Positions 6,353 through 13,545 of a stretch of 16,994 nucleotides of DNA are shown here, one piece after another (positions within the stretch are counted from its first letter, which is position 1; each line of letters begins with the position of its first letter). The position numbers were made by a program, and so were the translations under genes. The stretch comes from Palsa-744 sp036498265. Its GTDB lineage: Bacteria; Actinomycetota; Thermoleophilia; Solirubrobacterales; Solirubrobacteraceae. Under the pieces are notes generated by a model that saw nothing but the letters and a program-made list of their open reading frames with translations, made no database searches and was not told the DNA's origin. The stretch lies in assembly GCA_036498265.1 (NCBI GenBank), contig DASYFT010000042.1, forward strand, positions 1 to 16,994. Direction: 5' to 3'.

Positions 6353-7260
6353 CAGGCCTCCATCCTTCCTCGGGTGCGCCGGGTCAGCAGGTTCATCGCC
6401 AGCAGGGTGCCGAGCGCCAGCAGCGCCAGCACGAGCGCGGCGGTGTAGGCGCCGGTCGAGTCGAAGTTCTCGAAACGGTCCTGCACGTAGAGCGGCAGCG
6501 TCTGCGTCTGCCCCTCGATCCGACCGGAGACGATGCTCACCGCTCCGAACTCCCCGAGGGCGCGCGCCGTGGTGAGCACGACGCCGTAGACGACGCCCCA
6601 CCGGATCGCCGGCAGCGTCACGCGCCAGAACGTCTGCCACGCGCTCGCGCCCAGCGTCTCGGCCGCCTGCTCGGCGTCGGTGCCGATCTCGCGCAGAACC
6701 GGGATGGTCTCGCGTGCCACGAACGGGAGCGAGACCACCGCCGTGGCGAGGACCATCCCGGGCACCGAGAAGATGACCTGGATCCCGTTTTCGGCCAGCC
6801 AGTCGCCGAGCCAACCGGTCTTGCCGTACACCAGCACGAGCGACAGGCCGACCACCACGGGCGAGATGGCGAACGGCAGGTCGATGAGCAGCCCAAGCAG
6901 TCCCTTGCCCCAGAAGCGCCCCCGCTCGAGCAGTAGGGCCATCCCGATTCCGAAGATCGTGTTGAGGGGGACCGAGATCGCCACCACCTCGATCGACAGC
7001 CAGAACGCGTGTACCGCGTTCGGAGCGGTGACGGCGTTCCACACGGGAGCCAGGCCGTGTTCGAACGTGCGGTAGAAGATCATCACCAGCGGAGCGCCGA
7101 GCAGCAGCGCGAGGTATCCGAGCGCCAGTGTGCGCAGCCCGAGCTTGCGGGCTCGGGCGGCACGGCGCGCTGTGCGCTGCGCGTCGCTCGCGGGCAGCCG
7201 AGGCGCCGAGCGGATGGCCGGCGGGGAGATGCTCACGACACCCGGGCCGCTAGAGGACAT
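6352..7260 (-). CDS. cysW: Sulfate ABC transporter permease, CysW subunit
   Basis: A 302-residue inner-membrane permease with six predicted helices starting near residue 42. The ABC permease EAA loop is visible as 'EQAAETLGASAWQTFWRVTLP' (197-217), preceded by 'SLPFVARE' and followed by 'ARALGEFGAVSIVSGRI', which is characteristic of CysW. It pairs with CysT to form the sulfate channel. ATG 7260 is chosen because the protein then begins just before the cysT stop (11-base overlap), with GGTGG about seven bases upstream. Longer starts run into cysT. The N-terminal 40 residues are Arg/Ser-rich and poorly constrained, so a later start remains possible. Confidence 0.93.
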   Translation of the reverse strand: MSSSGPGVVSISPPAIRSAPRLPASDAQRTARRAARARKLGLRTLALGYLALLLGAPLVMIFYRTFEHGLAPVWNAVTAPNAVHAFWLSIEVVAISVPLNTIFGIGMALLLERGRFWGKGLLGLLIDLPFAISPVVVGLSLVLVYGKTGWLGDWLAENGIQVIFSVPGMVLATAVVSLPFVARETIPVLREIGTDAEQAAETLGASAWQTFWRVTLPAIRWGVVYGVVLTTARALGEFGAVSIVSGRIEGQTQTLPLYVQDRFENFDSTGAYTAALVLALLALGTLLAMNLLTRRTRGRMEA

Positions 7261-8101
7261 GGCGCGACCACCGTTTCGAGACGACGCCCAGCAGAGCGAG
7301 CACGACGAGCGCCACGAACAGCAGGGCAACCGACACGGCGGCTGCGCTGGGGAGGCTTTCGTTCTGGATCTGTCCGAAGATGTACACCGAGCCCACCTCC
7401 GTCTTGAACGGGAGGTTGCCCGTGATCAGCACGAGCGAGCCGAACTCGCCGAGCGCCCGCGCGAAGCTCAGCGCGATGCCGGAGACGATCGCCGGCACGA
7501 GGCTCGGCAGCACGACGCGGCGGATCACGGTGAGCGGCCGTGCTCCCAGCGACGCCGCGGCCTCCTCCATCGAGACGTCCAGCTCGAGCAGCACCGGCTG
7601 CACGGAGCGGACCACGAACGGGAGGGTCACGAAGAGCAGCGCGAGGCCGACCGCCACGCGCGTGAAGGTGACGTTGATCCCGACCGGGCTGCCCTTTCCG
7701 TAGAGCGCCAGCAGCACCAGGCCGGCAACGATCGTGGGCAGCGCGAACGGCAGGTCGATGACCGAGTTGACGGCGCGCTTGCCCGGGAATTCGTCGCGGA
7801 CCAGCACCCACGCGATCAGGGTCCCGAACACGGCGTTGATCGCGACCACGATCGCCGAGGCCGCGAGGGTGAGCTTGATCGCCGCTAGCGCCTCGGGGCT
7901 CGTGATCTCACGCCAGAAGCTGCCGGCTCCGCCCGTGCTCGCCTTCGACATCAGCGCGGCGATCGGCAGCAGGACGAGCGCCGACAGGTAGATGCCGAGC
8001 AGGCCCTTGCCGATCAGCCCCGCCGAGCGCGGGCCGACACCGGGCAAGCGGCGCCGGGATCCGGCGAGCGCGCCGGGGCTATTTCGAGGTTGAAACGCCA
8101 A
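7250..8101 (-). CDS. cysT: Sulfate ABC transporter permease, CysT (CysU) subunit
   Basis: A 283-residue inner-membrane permease. Six helices are predicted from about residue 30. The EAA loop is 'EEAAASLGARPLTVIRRVVLP' (179-199), with 'DLPFALPTIVAGLVL' before it and 'ARALGEFGSLVLITGNLPF' after it, diagnostic of CysT. It forms a heterodimer with CysW and receives sulfate from the binding lipoprotein. The start is uncertain. TTG 8101 gives a 23-base overlap with cysP and would allow translational coupling, but its ribosome-binding site is poor. TTG 8047, in frame, lies nearer the first helix and gives a product 18 residues shorter. Confidence 0.93.
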   Translation of the reverse strand: MAFQPRNSPGALAGSRRRLPGVGPRSAGLIGKGLLGIYLSALVLLPIAALMSKASTGGAGSFWREITSPEALAAIKLTLAASAIVVAINAVFGTLIAWVLVRDEFPGKRAVNSVIDLPFALPTIVAGLVLLALYGKGSPVGINVTFTRVAVGLALLFVTLPFVVRSVQPVLLELDVSMEEAAASLGARPLTVIRRVVLPSLVPAIVSGIALSFARALGEFGSLVLITGNLPFKTEVGSVYIFGQIQNESLPSAAAVSVALLFVALVVLALLGVVSKRWSRHVL

Positions 8102-9062
8102 GCGACTGCTCGATCTTCGTGACGATTCCCGTTTCGGGTTCGAAGAACTGCTTGCTCACCGTCTTCCAGCCGCCCACCGAGTCGATCGTGAACAGCCCCG
8201 CCGGGGTCGGGAACTTCGAGGAGCCCGGCACGCCCGAAATCACGGGCCGGTAGCCCTTGGACACCCAGATCGCTTGTGCCGCGGGGCTGACGAGGTAGCT
8301 CACGAACTGGGTGGCGGAGTTGCTTGAGCCGACCGCCGCAGCCGGGCTCTGGATCAGGATCGTGTCCTTCGGTACCAGGTAGTCGATCGCGGATCCCTTC
8401 TTCTGGGCGGCGATCGCTTCGTTCTCGTAGCCGAGCAGCACGTCGCCGCGGCCGGCGAGGAACGTCTGCAGCGAGTTCCTCGCCGAGCTGTCCTGGCTCA
8501 CGACTTTGTGGAACATCTGCTTGAGGTATTCCTCCGCCTGCGCCGGCGACTTGCCTTCCTTCAGCTGGGCGCCGTAGGCGGCCATGATGTTCCACCGCGC
8601 CCCGCCCGAGGTGAACGGGTTCGGTGTCACCACCTGGACGTTCGGCTTGACGAGATCGGCCCAGCCGGTGACGTGCTTGGGATTGCCCTTGCGGACCATG
8701 AAGACCACGACCGAGTTCGTGACGAAGCCGTGTGTCGCGTTCTGGTTCCAGCTCTGGGAGACGAGCCCCGCCTTGACCAGTCGTTCGACGTCGGGTTCCA
8801 GCGAGAAGTTGACCACGTCGGCGTGCTGGCCGTTGGCCACGGCACGGCTCTGTTCGCCGGATCCCCCGTAGGACTGGCTGAAGCTGACGCCCTTGCCGCC
8901 GGCGGTCGACTGGAAGGCCGGGATCAGCGCTTCGTACGCGCTCTTGGGCGTGGAGTAGGCGACCAGCGCGAGCTGCTTGCCGCTGCTGCCCGAGGAGCCG
9001 CACGCGGCGAGGCCCAGCACGATCGGCAGGCAGAGGACGAGGACGGTTCGGCGTGTTCGCAT
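8079..9062 (-). CDS. cysP: Sulfate-binding lipoprotein of the ABC transporter
   Basis: A 327-residue exported binding protein. The N-terminus 'MRTRRTVLVLCLPIVLGLAACGSS' is cited here by its parts: two basic Arg pairs, a hydrophobic core and an L-A-A-C lipobox with the lipidated Cys at 21. The mature part carries 'SYGGSGEQSRAVANG' (64-78), 'ADVV' and 'TPNPFTSGGARWN' (146-158), the ligand-pocket motifs of sulfate/thiosulfate-binding proteins. Anchored on the outer face, it would deliver sulfate to CysT/CysW. ATG 9062 is chosen by the signal peptide. The in-frame ATG 9101 would add an unlikely leader. It is the first gene of the leftward cysPTWA operon. Sequence alone cannot tell sulfate from thiosulfate preference. 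Confidence 0.93.
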   Translation of the reverse strand: MRTRRTVLVLCLPIVLGLAACGSSGSSGKQLALVAYSTPKSAYEALIPAFQSTAGGKGVSFSQSYGGSGEQSRAVANGQHADVVNFSLEPDVERLVKAGLVSQSWNQNATHGFVTNSVVVFMVRKGNPKHVTGWADLVKPNVQVVTPNPFTSGGARWNIMAAYGAQLKEGKSPAQAEEYLKQMFHKVVSQDSSARNSLQTFLAGRGDVLLGYENEAIAAQKKGSAIDYLVPKDTILIQSPAAAVGSSNSATQFVSYLVSPAAQAIWVSKGYRPVISGVPGSSKFPTPAGLFTIDSVGGWKTVSKQFFEPETGIVTKIEQSLGVSTSK

Positions 9063-9121
9063 GGTCACTTTCTGGATGGATAGGACGGGTATGAGCGGCA
9101 ATGTGAGAAAACGACCGGCAG

Positions 9122-9150
9122 ATCCTATCCGAATTCATGAGTTTCGGGAA
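9122..9150 (-). promoter_or_regulatory. Predicted cysP promoter with an internal inverted repeat
   Basis: On the minus strand TTCCCG (9150-9145) and TAGGAT (9127-9122) are separated by 17 bases, a plausible -35/-10 pair about 60 bases before the cysP ATG. Between and touching them, 9129-9147 form an inverted repeat with arms CCGAA/TTCGG and a nine-base spacer. A repressor bound there would block RNA polymerase, which makes it a candidate operator for the nearby Rrf2 regulator. The boxes match the consensus only partly. Confidence 0.4.
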
Positions 9151-9314
9151 GCGGGAATAGACCGGGCCGATCCGGGGAATACGGGTTCCGTCCCGGCGCA
9201 TCGGGGCAGATGCCCGTCGGGTACGCTTTCTCGGCACGAGCCGACAGGGTGTTCTAAGGGCGCGCCACGGCCGTCCGAAGCTCCGCGCCCTCATCCCAAA
9301 GGAGATCCCACCAG

Positions 9315-10622
9315 ATGCCAGCCTCGCCCTCCGCCGCGACGAGCCCGACAGTCTCAGACGCCGCCGAGGCGGCGGTCGAGGCGATCACGGGCGCGGCGAA
9401 CCAGGACGTCACCTTCTCGCTGGAGCTGACGCAGGACCAGAAGGACATCCGGGACTGGGTGCACGGCTTCGCCGCCGACGTGGTCCGCCCGGCCGCGCAC
9501 GAGTGGGATGAGAAGGAGCAGACGCCGTGGCCGATCATTCAGGAGGCCGCCCAGATCGGCCTCTACGGGTTCGAAGGGCTGGCGCAGTTCTTCGCGGATC
9601 CCACCGGGCTGACGCTGCCGATCGTCAACGAGGAGCTTTTCTGGGGCGACGCCGGTATCGGCATGTCGATCATGGGGACCGCGCTGGCGGTGGCCGCCAT
9701 CTTCGGCCAGGGCTCCGGCGAGCAGATCGGCGAGTGGATCCCGCGCTGCTTCGGAACCGCCGACGACGTCAAGGTGGCCGCGTTCTGCGCGTCCGAGCCC
9801 AACGCCGGCTCGGACGTCTCCGGCGTCCGCACGCGCGCGAAGTTCGACGAGGCCGCCGGCGAGTGGGTGATCAACGGCCAGAAGGCGTGGGCGACCAACG
9901 GCGGCATCGCCGACGTCCACGTCGTCATCGCCACCATCGACCCCGAGCTCGGCTCGCGCGGCCACGCAGCGTTCGTCGTCCCCATGAGCGAGGCCAAGGG
10001 GATCTCCCAGGGGACCAAGGTCTCCAAGCACGGGCTGCGCGCGTCGCACACCGCCGACGTGTTCCTCGACGACTGCCGCGTGCCCGCCGGTTACGTGCTC
10101 GGCGGCAAGGAGAAGCTCGACGAGCGCATCGCGCGGGTTCGCGAGGGCAAGCGCGGCAACGCCCAGGCCGCGATGCAGACGTTCGAGGCCTCGCGTCCCA
10201 CGGTCGGCGCTCAGGCGCTCGGTATCGCCCGGGCCGCCTACGAGTACGCGCTCGACTACGCCAAGGAGCGCGAGCAGTTCGGCCGCAAGATCATCGAGAA
10301 CCAGTCGATCGCGTTCACGCTCGCGCGGATGAAGCTCGAGATCGACGCGGCGCGCCTGCTCGTCTGGCGTGCCTCGTGGATGGGCCGCGCGGGTCATACC
10401 TTCGAAAACGCCGAGGGGTCGATGAGCAAGCTGAAGGCCGGCGAGGTGGCCGTCTGGGCCACCGAGCGGGCGATCCAGATCCTCGGCGGCAACGGCTACA
10501 CGCGCGAGTTCCCGGTCGAGCGCTGGCACCGCGACGCCAAGATCTACGACATCTTCGAGGGCACCGCCGAGATCCAGCAGCTCGTGATCGCCCGCGCGAT
10601 CTCCGGGATGCAGATCAGGTAG
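9315..10622 (+). CDS. Acyl-CoA dehydrogenase family flavoprotein
   Basis: A 435-residue protein with a full acyl-CoA dehydrogenase fold. The N-terminal helical domain starts near 35 ('LELTQDQKDIRDWVHGFA'). The middle beta domain has 'AFCASEPNAGSDVSG' and 'VINGQKAWATNGG', which contact FAD and substrate. The C-terminal helical domain has 'AKEREQFGRKIIENQSIAF', 'QILGGNGYTREFPVERWHRD' and 'IFEGTAEIQQL'. Glu415 lies in the position of the catalytic base of medium-chain enzymes. It would oxidise an acyl-CoA to the trans-2-enoyl-CoA in the cytoplasm and pass electrons to ETF. A roughly 20-residue Lys/Arg/Glu-rich insertion (about 270-290) precedes the 'RPTVGAQALGIAR' segment. AAAGGAGAT at 9298-9306 is a strong ribosome-binding site. 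The gene stands alone, so the substrate is not indicated. Confidence 0.95.
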   Translation: MPASPSAATSPTVSDAAEAAVEAITGAANQDVTFSLELTQDQKDIRDWVHGFAADVVRPAAHEWDEKEQTPWPIIQEAAQIGLYGFEGLAQFFADPTGLTLPIVNEELFWGDAGIGMSIMGTALAVAAIFGQGSGEQIGEWIPRCFGTADDVKVAAFCASEPNAGSDVSGVRTRAKFDEAAGEWVINGQKAWATNGGIADVHVVIATIDPELGSRGHAAFVVPMSEAKGISQGTKVSKHGLRASHTADVFLDDCRVPAGYVLGGKEKLDERIARVREGKRGNAQAAMQTFEASRPTVGAQALGIARAAYEYALDYAKEREQFGRKIIENQSIAFTLARMKLEIDAARLLVWRASWMGRAGHTFENAEGSMSKLKAGEVAVWATERAIQILGGNGYTREFPVERWHRDAKIYDIFEGTAEIQQLVIARAISGMQIR

Positions 10623-10679
10623 AGCCTCGCCGGCGGCGGCGGTCGCCGAGCCGGGTTCACACACGGGCGGGTTGGTGCT

Positions 10680-10707
10680 TTGCACTGCGCCCGATCCGCG
10701 TTACCCT
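10680..10707 (+). promoter_or_regulatory. Predicted promoter of the FN3-like secreted protein gene
   Basis: TTGCAC (10680-10685) and TACCCT (10702-10707) are 16 bases apart, fitting a -35/-10 pair of an actinobacterial vegetative promoter. Transcription would start near 10714 and leave a leader of about 55 bases before GTG 10768, long enough to hold the hairpin at 10743-10767. Confidence 0.4.
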
Positions 10708-10742
10708 GATCGTTGCCGGAAACGCCAGCGCGAACCGCAGGC

Positions 10743-10767
10743 GGCCGGCGTAGGGGGGGAGCCGGCC
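10743..10767 (+). promoter_or_regulatory. Hairpin presenting the ribosome-binding site in its loop
   Basis: Perfect seven-base arms GGCCGGC (10743-10749) and GCCGGCC (10761-10767) flank an 11-base loop containing a run of seven G and an A. The 3' arm ends directly against the GTG start at 10768. The Shine-Dalgarno sequence would be exposed in the loop while the start codon abuts a very stable stem. This could set translation level or respond to a ligand or protein. It does not match a riboswitch consensus that I know. Confidence 0.45.
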
Positions 10768-11550
10768 GTGATCAAGGATCGATACACCGCAAAACTGATA
10801 GCCGTGATGGCCGCGTGCGCGGCCATCGGCGCCGCGACGGTACCGCTGGCTACGCCCGCGTTTGCCGCAGAACCCCCCGCCGCTACAACGGGAGGGTTTA
10901 CCGGGGTGACGTCGACTTCCGCGACGGTGGAAGGGACCGTGAACCCGAATGGGGAAGTGACGAGCTGCAGGTTCGAATATGGGACCAGCACGTCGTACGG
11001 GTCGGAAGCGTCGTGCAGCCCATCGCCGGGCTCTGGTATGGGGGCGGTTGCGGTGACCGCCGCGCTGAGCGGGTTGGCCCCGAGCACGGCGTACCACTAC
11101 AGGATCGTTGCGGTGAACGCCAGTGGGGAAACCAGGGGCGCCGACGCCGAATTCACGACGGCTTTGCCTCCGGCGACCCCTCCCAGCGGACCAGCAGGCG
11201 GGGGCGGGTCGACGTCGCCTCAACCGACCAGTCCGGCGCCGGTTAAACCGATACCGCTCGTCGAAGCGCTCGTCAAAGCTCCGCTCCTCGCCCGGATCAC
11301 CACGCACGTTGCACACCGCAACCTGCTCGAACTGCACTTCCACCTCTCCGTCCGGGCGCGCGTCCGCCTCCTTGCAAAGCGCGGCCGGCGGGTCGTCGCC
11401 ACCACCGGCTGGCGCACGCTCGCCGCCGGAGAACGCAAGCTGACGCTGCGGCTGAACGTGCACCACTGGCCCAAGAAGCTTGAAGTCCAGACGCATCCGC
11501 TCGGGCCTCTTCCCCTGATCACGGCCAAAGAAAAGGCCGCGCTGAGCTGA
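10768..11550 (+). CDS. Secreted protein with a fibronectin-III-like domain and an uncharacterised C-terminal domain
   Basis: A 260-residue protein starting at GTG 10768, with a G-rich ribosome-binding site six bases upstream. Residues 1-33 are a Sec signal peptide ending 'ATPAFA', with cleavage before Ala34. Residues about 36-131 form an FN3-like beta sandwich: 'GFTGVTSTSATVEGTVNPNG' opens it, 'CRFEYGTSTSYGS' is the middle strand and 'LSGLAPSTAYHYRIVAVNASGE' is the signature end strand. Cys67 and Cys83 could form a disulfide. A Pro/Gly/Ser linker (133-163) leads to a C-terminal basic beta domain with 'LELHFHLSVRARVRLLAKRGRRV' and 'LAAGERKLTLRLN'. Such proteins usually lie at the cell surface, but no anchor is seen, so it is probably released or held by binding. 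Function is unknown. Confidence 0.8.
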   Translation: MIKDRYTAKLIAVMAACAAIGAATVPLATPAFAAEPPAATTGGFTGVTSTSATVEGTVNPNGEVTSCRFEYGTSTSYGSEASCSPSPGSGMGAVAVTAALSGLAPSTAYHYRIVAVNASGETRGADAEFTTALPPATPPSGPAGGGGSTSPQPTSPAPVKPIPLVEALVKAPLLARITTHVAHRNLLELHFHLSVRARVRLLAKRGRRVVATTGWRTLAAGERKLTLRLNVHHWPKKLEVQTHPLGPLPLITAKEKAALS

Positions 11551-11572
11551 GGTCGGCGTGGCGGCGGCCCGG

Positions 11573-11586
11573 AGGTGAGATCACCT
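11573..11586. repeat. 14-bp inverted repeat in the gap between two secreted-protein genes
   Basis: AGGTGAGATCACCT has perfect six-base arms around GA. It lies 22 bases after the FN3 gene stop and 124 bases before GTG 11710. Too little spacer exists for an RNA loop, so a dimeric protein-binding site is likelier than a terminator. The rest of this 159-bp gap is GC-rich with a TAGTGT box (11634-11639) that might be a -10. Confidence 0.3.
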
Positions 11587-11709
11587 GCGCGCGGGTTCGC
11601 CGGCAAGCGGCGCCCGGCCATATCCGCGCCGTGTAGTGTCACGGCGGTGCTGAGGGGACCTGCGGAGAGAGGGGCCCGCCGTTGCGGGCTTGGGGTCCGG
11701 GGGGCTCTG

Positions 11710-12417
11710 GTGGAGCGGCGCGGGCGGGGCATCCGCGCGCGGCTGACGCTGCTGGGTGCAGCGGCCGCTGCGGCTCTCGCGCTCGCTCCGTCACAGTCCC
11801 TCGCCTCGCCGGCAGACGTCGCGGCCACGCACGCGTACATCGTCGCCAACAACCAGCTGGCGCGGACGAGCGTGGCGCGGATCGGGGTCGGCCAGGCAAG
11901 GATCGAACGTCTGATCCACGCCTTCGCACTCGAATGCCCCGGGGCCGGTGCGGGCTCGCCGCAGGACGAACAGACGCATTTCTTCAACTACGAGGCGGGA
12001 GTCGCCCTGTGGTCGGTCGCCTACGGCACCAACGCCGCCCAGATCCGGCGCTTTGCCGCCACCGTGAGGGGACTGCGCTGGACCAATCCCGCGATCACCC
12101 GCGCCGCCCAGAGCTACGCCGGCAGCCTGCAGGCCATGGCCACGCTGCCCGTCCCACCGCTCTGCCAGGACGTGCGCGCGTGGAGAGCCAACGGCTACCA
12201 GACCGTGCCCGCCCAGACGACGGGTCTGGTGCGCCGGGTGGAAGCGATCGAACTGAAGCCGCTGCCCCAGCGCATGCTCGCGGGCTTCGAGCGCGGCGCC
12301 GACGCGAGCACCTTCGCGCGCACGCTCGGTCTCGAAAAACGGCTCGAAGAAAGCGAATCGAACCCCGGGGAAGGCGACCTTCTCCGGCTGCTCGACGCGC
12401 TCACGCTGCAGGAGTAG
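11710..12417 (+). CDS. Secreted protein of unknown function
   Basis: A 235-residue protein starting at GTG 11710, about seven bases after a run of six G. GTG 11647 is an in-frame alternative that only adds a non-hydrophobic leader. Residues 8-32 are a signal peptide: Arg-rich start, then an Ala/Leu core, with cleavage after 'SLA'. The mature protein is predicted to be mostly helical: 'PADVAATHAYIVANNQLAR', 'VGQARIERLIHAFALECPG' and 'TFARTLGLEKRLEE'. Cys76 and Cys152 may form a disulfide. I recognise no family, catalytic motif or anchor. Its 3' end overlaps the converging DivIVA-domain gene by 17 bases (12401-12417). Confidence 0.72.
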   Translation: MERRGRGIRARLTLLGAAAAAALALAPSQSLASPADVAATHAYIVANNQLARTSVARIGVGQARIERLIHAFALECPGAGAGSPQDEQTHFFNYEAGVALWSVAYGTNAAQIRRFAATVRGLRWTNPAITRAAQSYAGSLQAMATLPVPPLCQDVRAWRANGYQTVPAQTTGLVRRVEAIELKPLPQRMLAGFERGADASTFARTLGLEKRLEESESNPGEGDLLRLLDALTLQE

Positions 12418-13204
12418 AGGAGGCTCGCTGCTCCCTGGTGCGCTCGCTACCGCCGGGCGCGCCGTCCGGCCGCGAACGGGCCGCCTGCCGCTTGGGCATT
12501 CTCTCGGTGGGTGGGTCAGACGGTTGCTCAGCCGGCCCCTCCGGCCTCGGAGCAGCTGCCATCCCGGTCGCGAACTCGTCCAGCCCCGCGGCGGTCCGGC
12601 GCAGCTCCTCGAGCAGCTGGCTGCGGGCGCGCGTGGCCGCCTCGATGTCCTCGCGCAGGGCGCTCAGCCGCTTCTCGGCCTGCTCCTGAAGCCTGCGCAG
12701 CTCCTCCTGGCCTCGCTCCAGACGCTCCGCCGCCTTCGCGCTCGCCCCGGCGACTATCGCGTCTGCCTCCTCCTTGGACTGCCCGCCAAGCTGGTGCGCC
12801 TGCATCTGGGCGTTCTCGACCATCTCCTCGGCTTCGACCTGGGCTCGGCGCGTGAGGTGATCGGCTTCGGCCATGGCCGTCGCCGTGAGCTCCTCCGCGA
12901 CCTCACGCGCCCGCTGCAGCACGCCGGTGGTCTGCTCCCCGACCCGGTCGAGGGCGTTCTTGACGGCCGACTGGGGAGATCGGCTGACCTCCAGCTCGGC
13001 GATGATCCGGTTTACGCGCTCGACATACGCGTCCACCTCGTGGCGGTCATAGCCCCGGACGGCCATGCCGAACGAGACGTCGCGGATGTCCGCGGGCACT
13101 TGGCTGAGCAGAGCGCCGAACGGCCGCGGCTGCGTGTCCTCCGAGGCGGCCGCCTGCCTCGAGGCATCATCCGGCTGCGGTGCGTGTCCCCCGACCACGT
13201 CCAT
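12401..13204 (-). CDS. DivIVA-domain coiled-coil protein
   Basis: A 267-residue cytoplasmic protein. After a 35-residue flexible lead comes the DivIVA N-terminal motif 'IRDVSFGMAVRGYDRHEVDAYVERVNRIIAELE', given here by its key parts: F45, the G-Y-D-x-x-E-V-D-x-Y core (51-60) and V64. This is the segment that binds curved or polar membrane in DivIVA/Wag31. A long Ala/Glu/Arg-rich coiled coil spans about 80-215. The tail (216-267) is Pro/Arg-rich and disordered. DivIVA proteins mark poles or division sites and recruit cell-wall machinery. Which role this paralogue plays is not shown. ATG 13204 is preferred over the adjacent in-frame TTG 13207. The ribosome-binding site is weak. A 24-bp palindrome lies 53-76 bases upstream. 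Confidence 0.85.
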   Translation of the reverse strand: MDVVGGHAPQPDDASRQAAASEDTQPRPFGALLSQVPADIRDVSFGMAVRGYDRHEVDAYVERVNRIIAELEVSRSPQSAVKNALDRVGEQTTGVLQRAREVAEELTATAMAEADHLTRRAQVEAEEMVENAQMQAHQLGGQSKEEADAIVAGASAKAAERLERGQEELRRLQEQAEKRLSALREDIEAATRARSQLLEELRRTAAGLDEFATGMAAAPRPEGPAEQPSDPPTERMPKRQAARSRPDGAPGGSERTREQRASSTPAA

Positions 13205-13256
13205 CAATATGACCCGGCATTCGCGATCCCAAACCTCGGCTCGTCAAATGGCCCAT

Positions 13257-13280
13257 CCGTATCGCGGACCCGCGATACGG
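13257..13280. promoter_or_regulatory. Strong palindrome between divergent divIVA-like and small-protein genes
   Basis: Perfect ten-base arms CCGTATCGCG/CGCGATACGG flank a GACC spacer. The site sits in the 95-bp divergent region, 20-43 bases before ATG 13300 and 53-76 bases before the DivIVA ATG at 13204. A -10-like TAACCT (13287-13292) follows it, seven bases from ATG 13300, where no Shine-Dalgarno sequence exists, so the small gene may be leaderless. The palindrome would then overlap its -35 region and suits an operator for a dimeric regulator. Confidence 0.5.
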
Positions 13281-13299
13281 GCCGGATAACCTGCACGGC

Positions 13300-13545
13300 A
13301 TGGCGGCGAGCTGGAAGAGGCCGGGCAGGGCGAGGCGCGTTCTGATCGACGTGGAAGACGGTGCCACGCTCGAGTACTGGCGCAGCGAGCAGGAGAACGG
13401 AGAGGTGCTCTGGCACGAGAGCGCGCCGCCCGCGCAGGGCAGGTCTGCGGGCGACGGGATGACGACCGCCGATCTGATCAAGGCGATCGAGAGGTCGCTC
13501 AGCGAGCGCCGCCGCGCAGGCCGAGGGCGGAAGTTCCGCCTGTAG
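13300..13545 (+). CDS. Small hypothetical basic protein
   Basis: An 81-residue soluble protein: basic N-terminus ('WKRPGRARRVLIDVEDGATLEYWR'), a Ser/Pro/Gly loop, then a helix 'TTADLIKAIERSLSERRRAGRGRKF'. Lys/Arg make up a large share of both ends, which would allow nucleic acid or membrane-surface binding, but no known domain is recognised. ATG 13300 lacks a Shine-Dalgarno sequence and may be a leaderless start. The stop TAG at 13543-13545 directly abuts the stop of the converging Zn-ribbon gene, together reading TAGCTA. Confidence 0.6.
   Translation: MAASWKRPGRARRVLIDVEDGATLEYWRSEQENGEVLWHESAPPAQGRSAGDGMTTADLIKAIERSLSERRRAGRGRKFRL

Noticed and set aside
6353..7042. N-terminal extension of the cysA frame to 551 residues
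   Set aside because: The extension is an out-of-phase reading of cysW. The real cysA start at 6352 has GGAGG and the family N-terminus.
9204..9215. GGGCA-GA-TGCCC inverted repeat upstream of the acyl-CoA dehydrogenase gene
   Set aside because: It is short and GC-rich, at a length expected by chance in this composition, with no promoter boxes placed around it.
10623..10660. GC-rich CGGCG/CGCCG stem after the acyl-CoA dehydrogenase stop
   Set aside because: The repeat arises from GGC trinucleotides, pairs imperfectly and has no T-run, so I could not support a terminator.
9354..10685. 443-codon minus-strand frame
   Set aside because: It lies opposite the acyl-CoA dehydrogenase, is Leu/Gly/Arg/Asp-rich shadow sequence and has no ribosome-binding site or motif.
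9527..10753. 408-codon plus-strand frame
   Set aside because: It is a second-frame shadow of the acyl-CoA dehydrogenase with an extreme Arg content.
11522..11539. CGGCC/GGCCG hairpin with an A-rich loop as a terminator
   Set aside because: It lies inside the end of the FN3-like coding sequence (TAKEKAALS) and has no T-run, so coding explains it.
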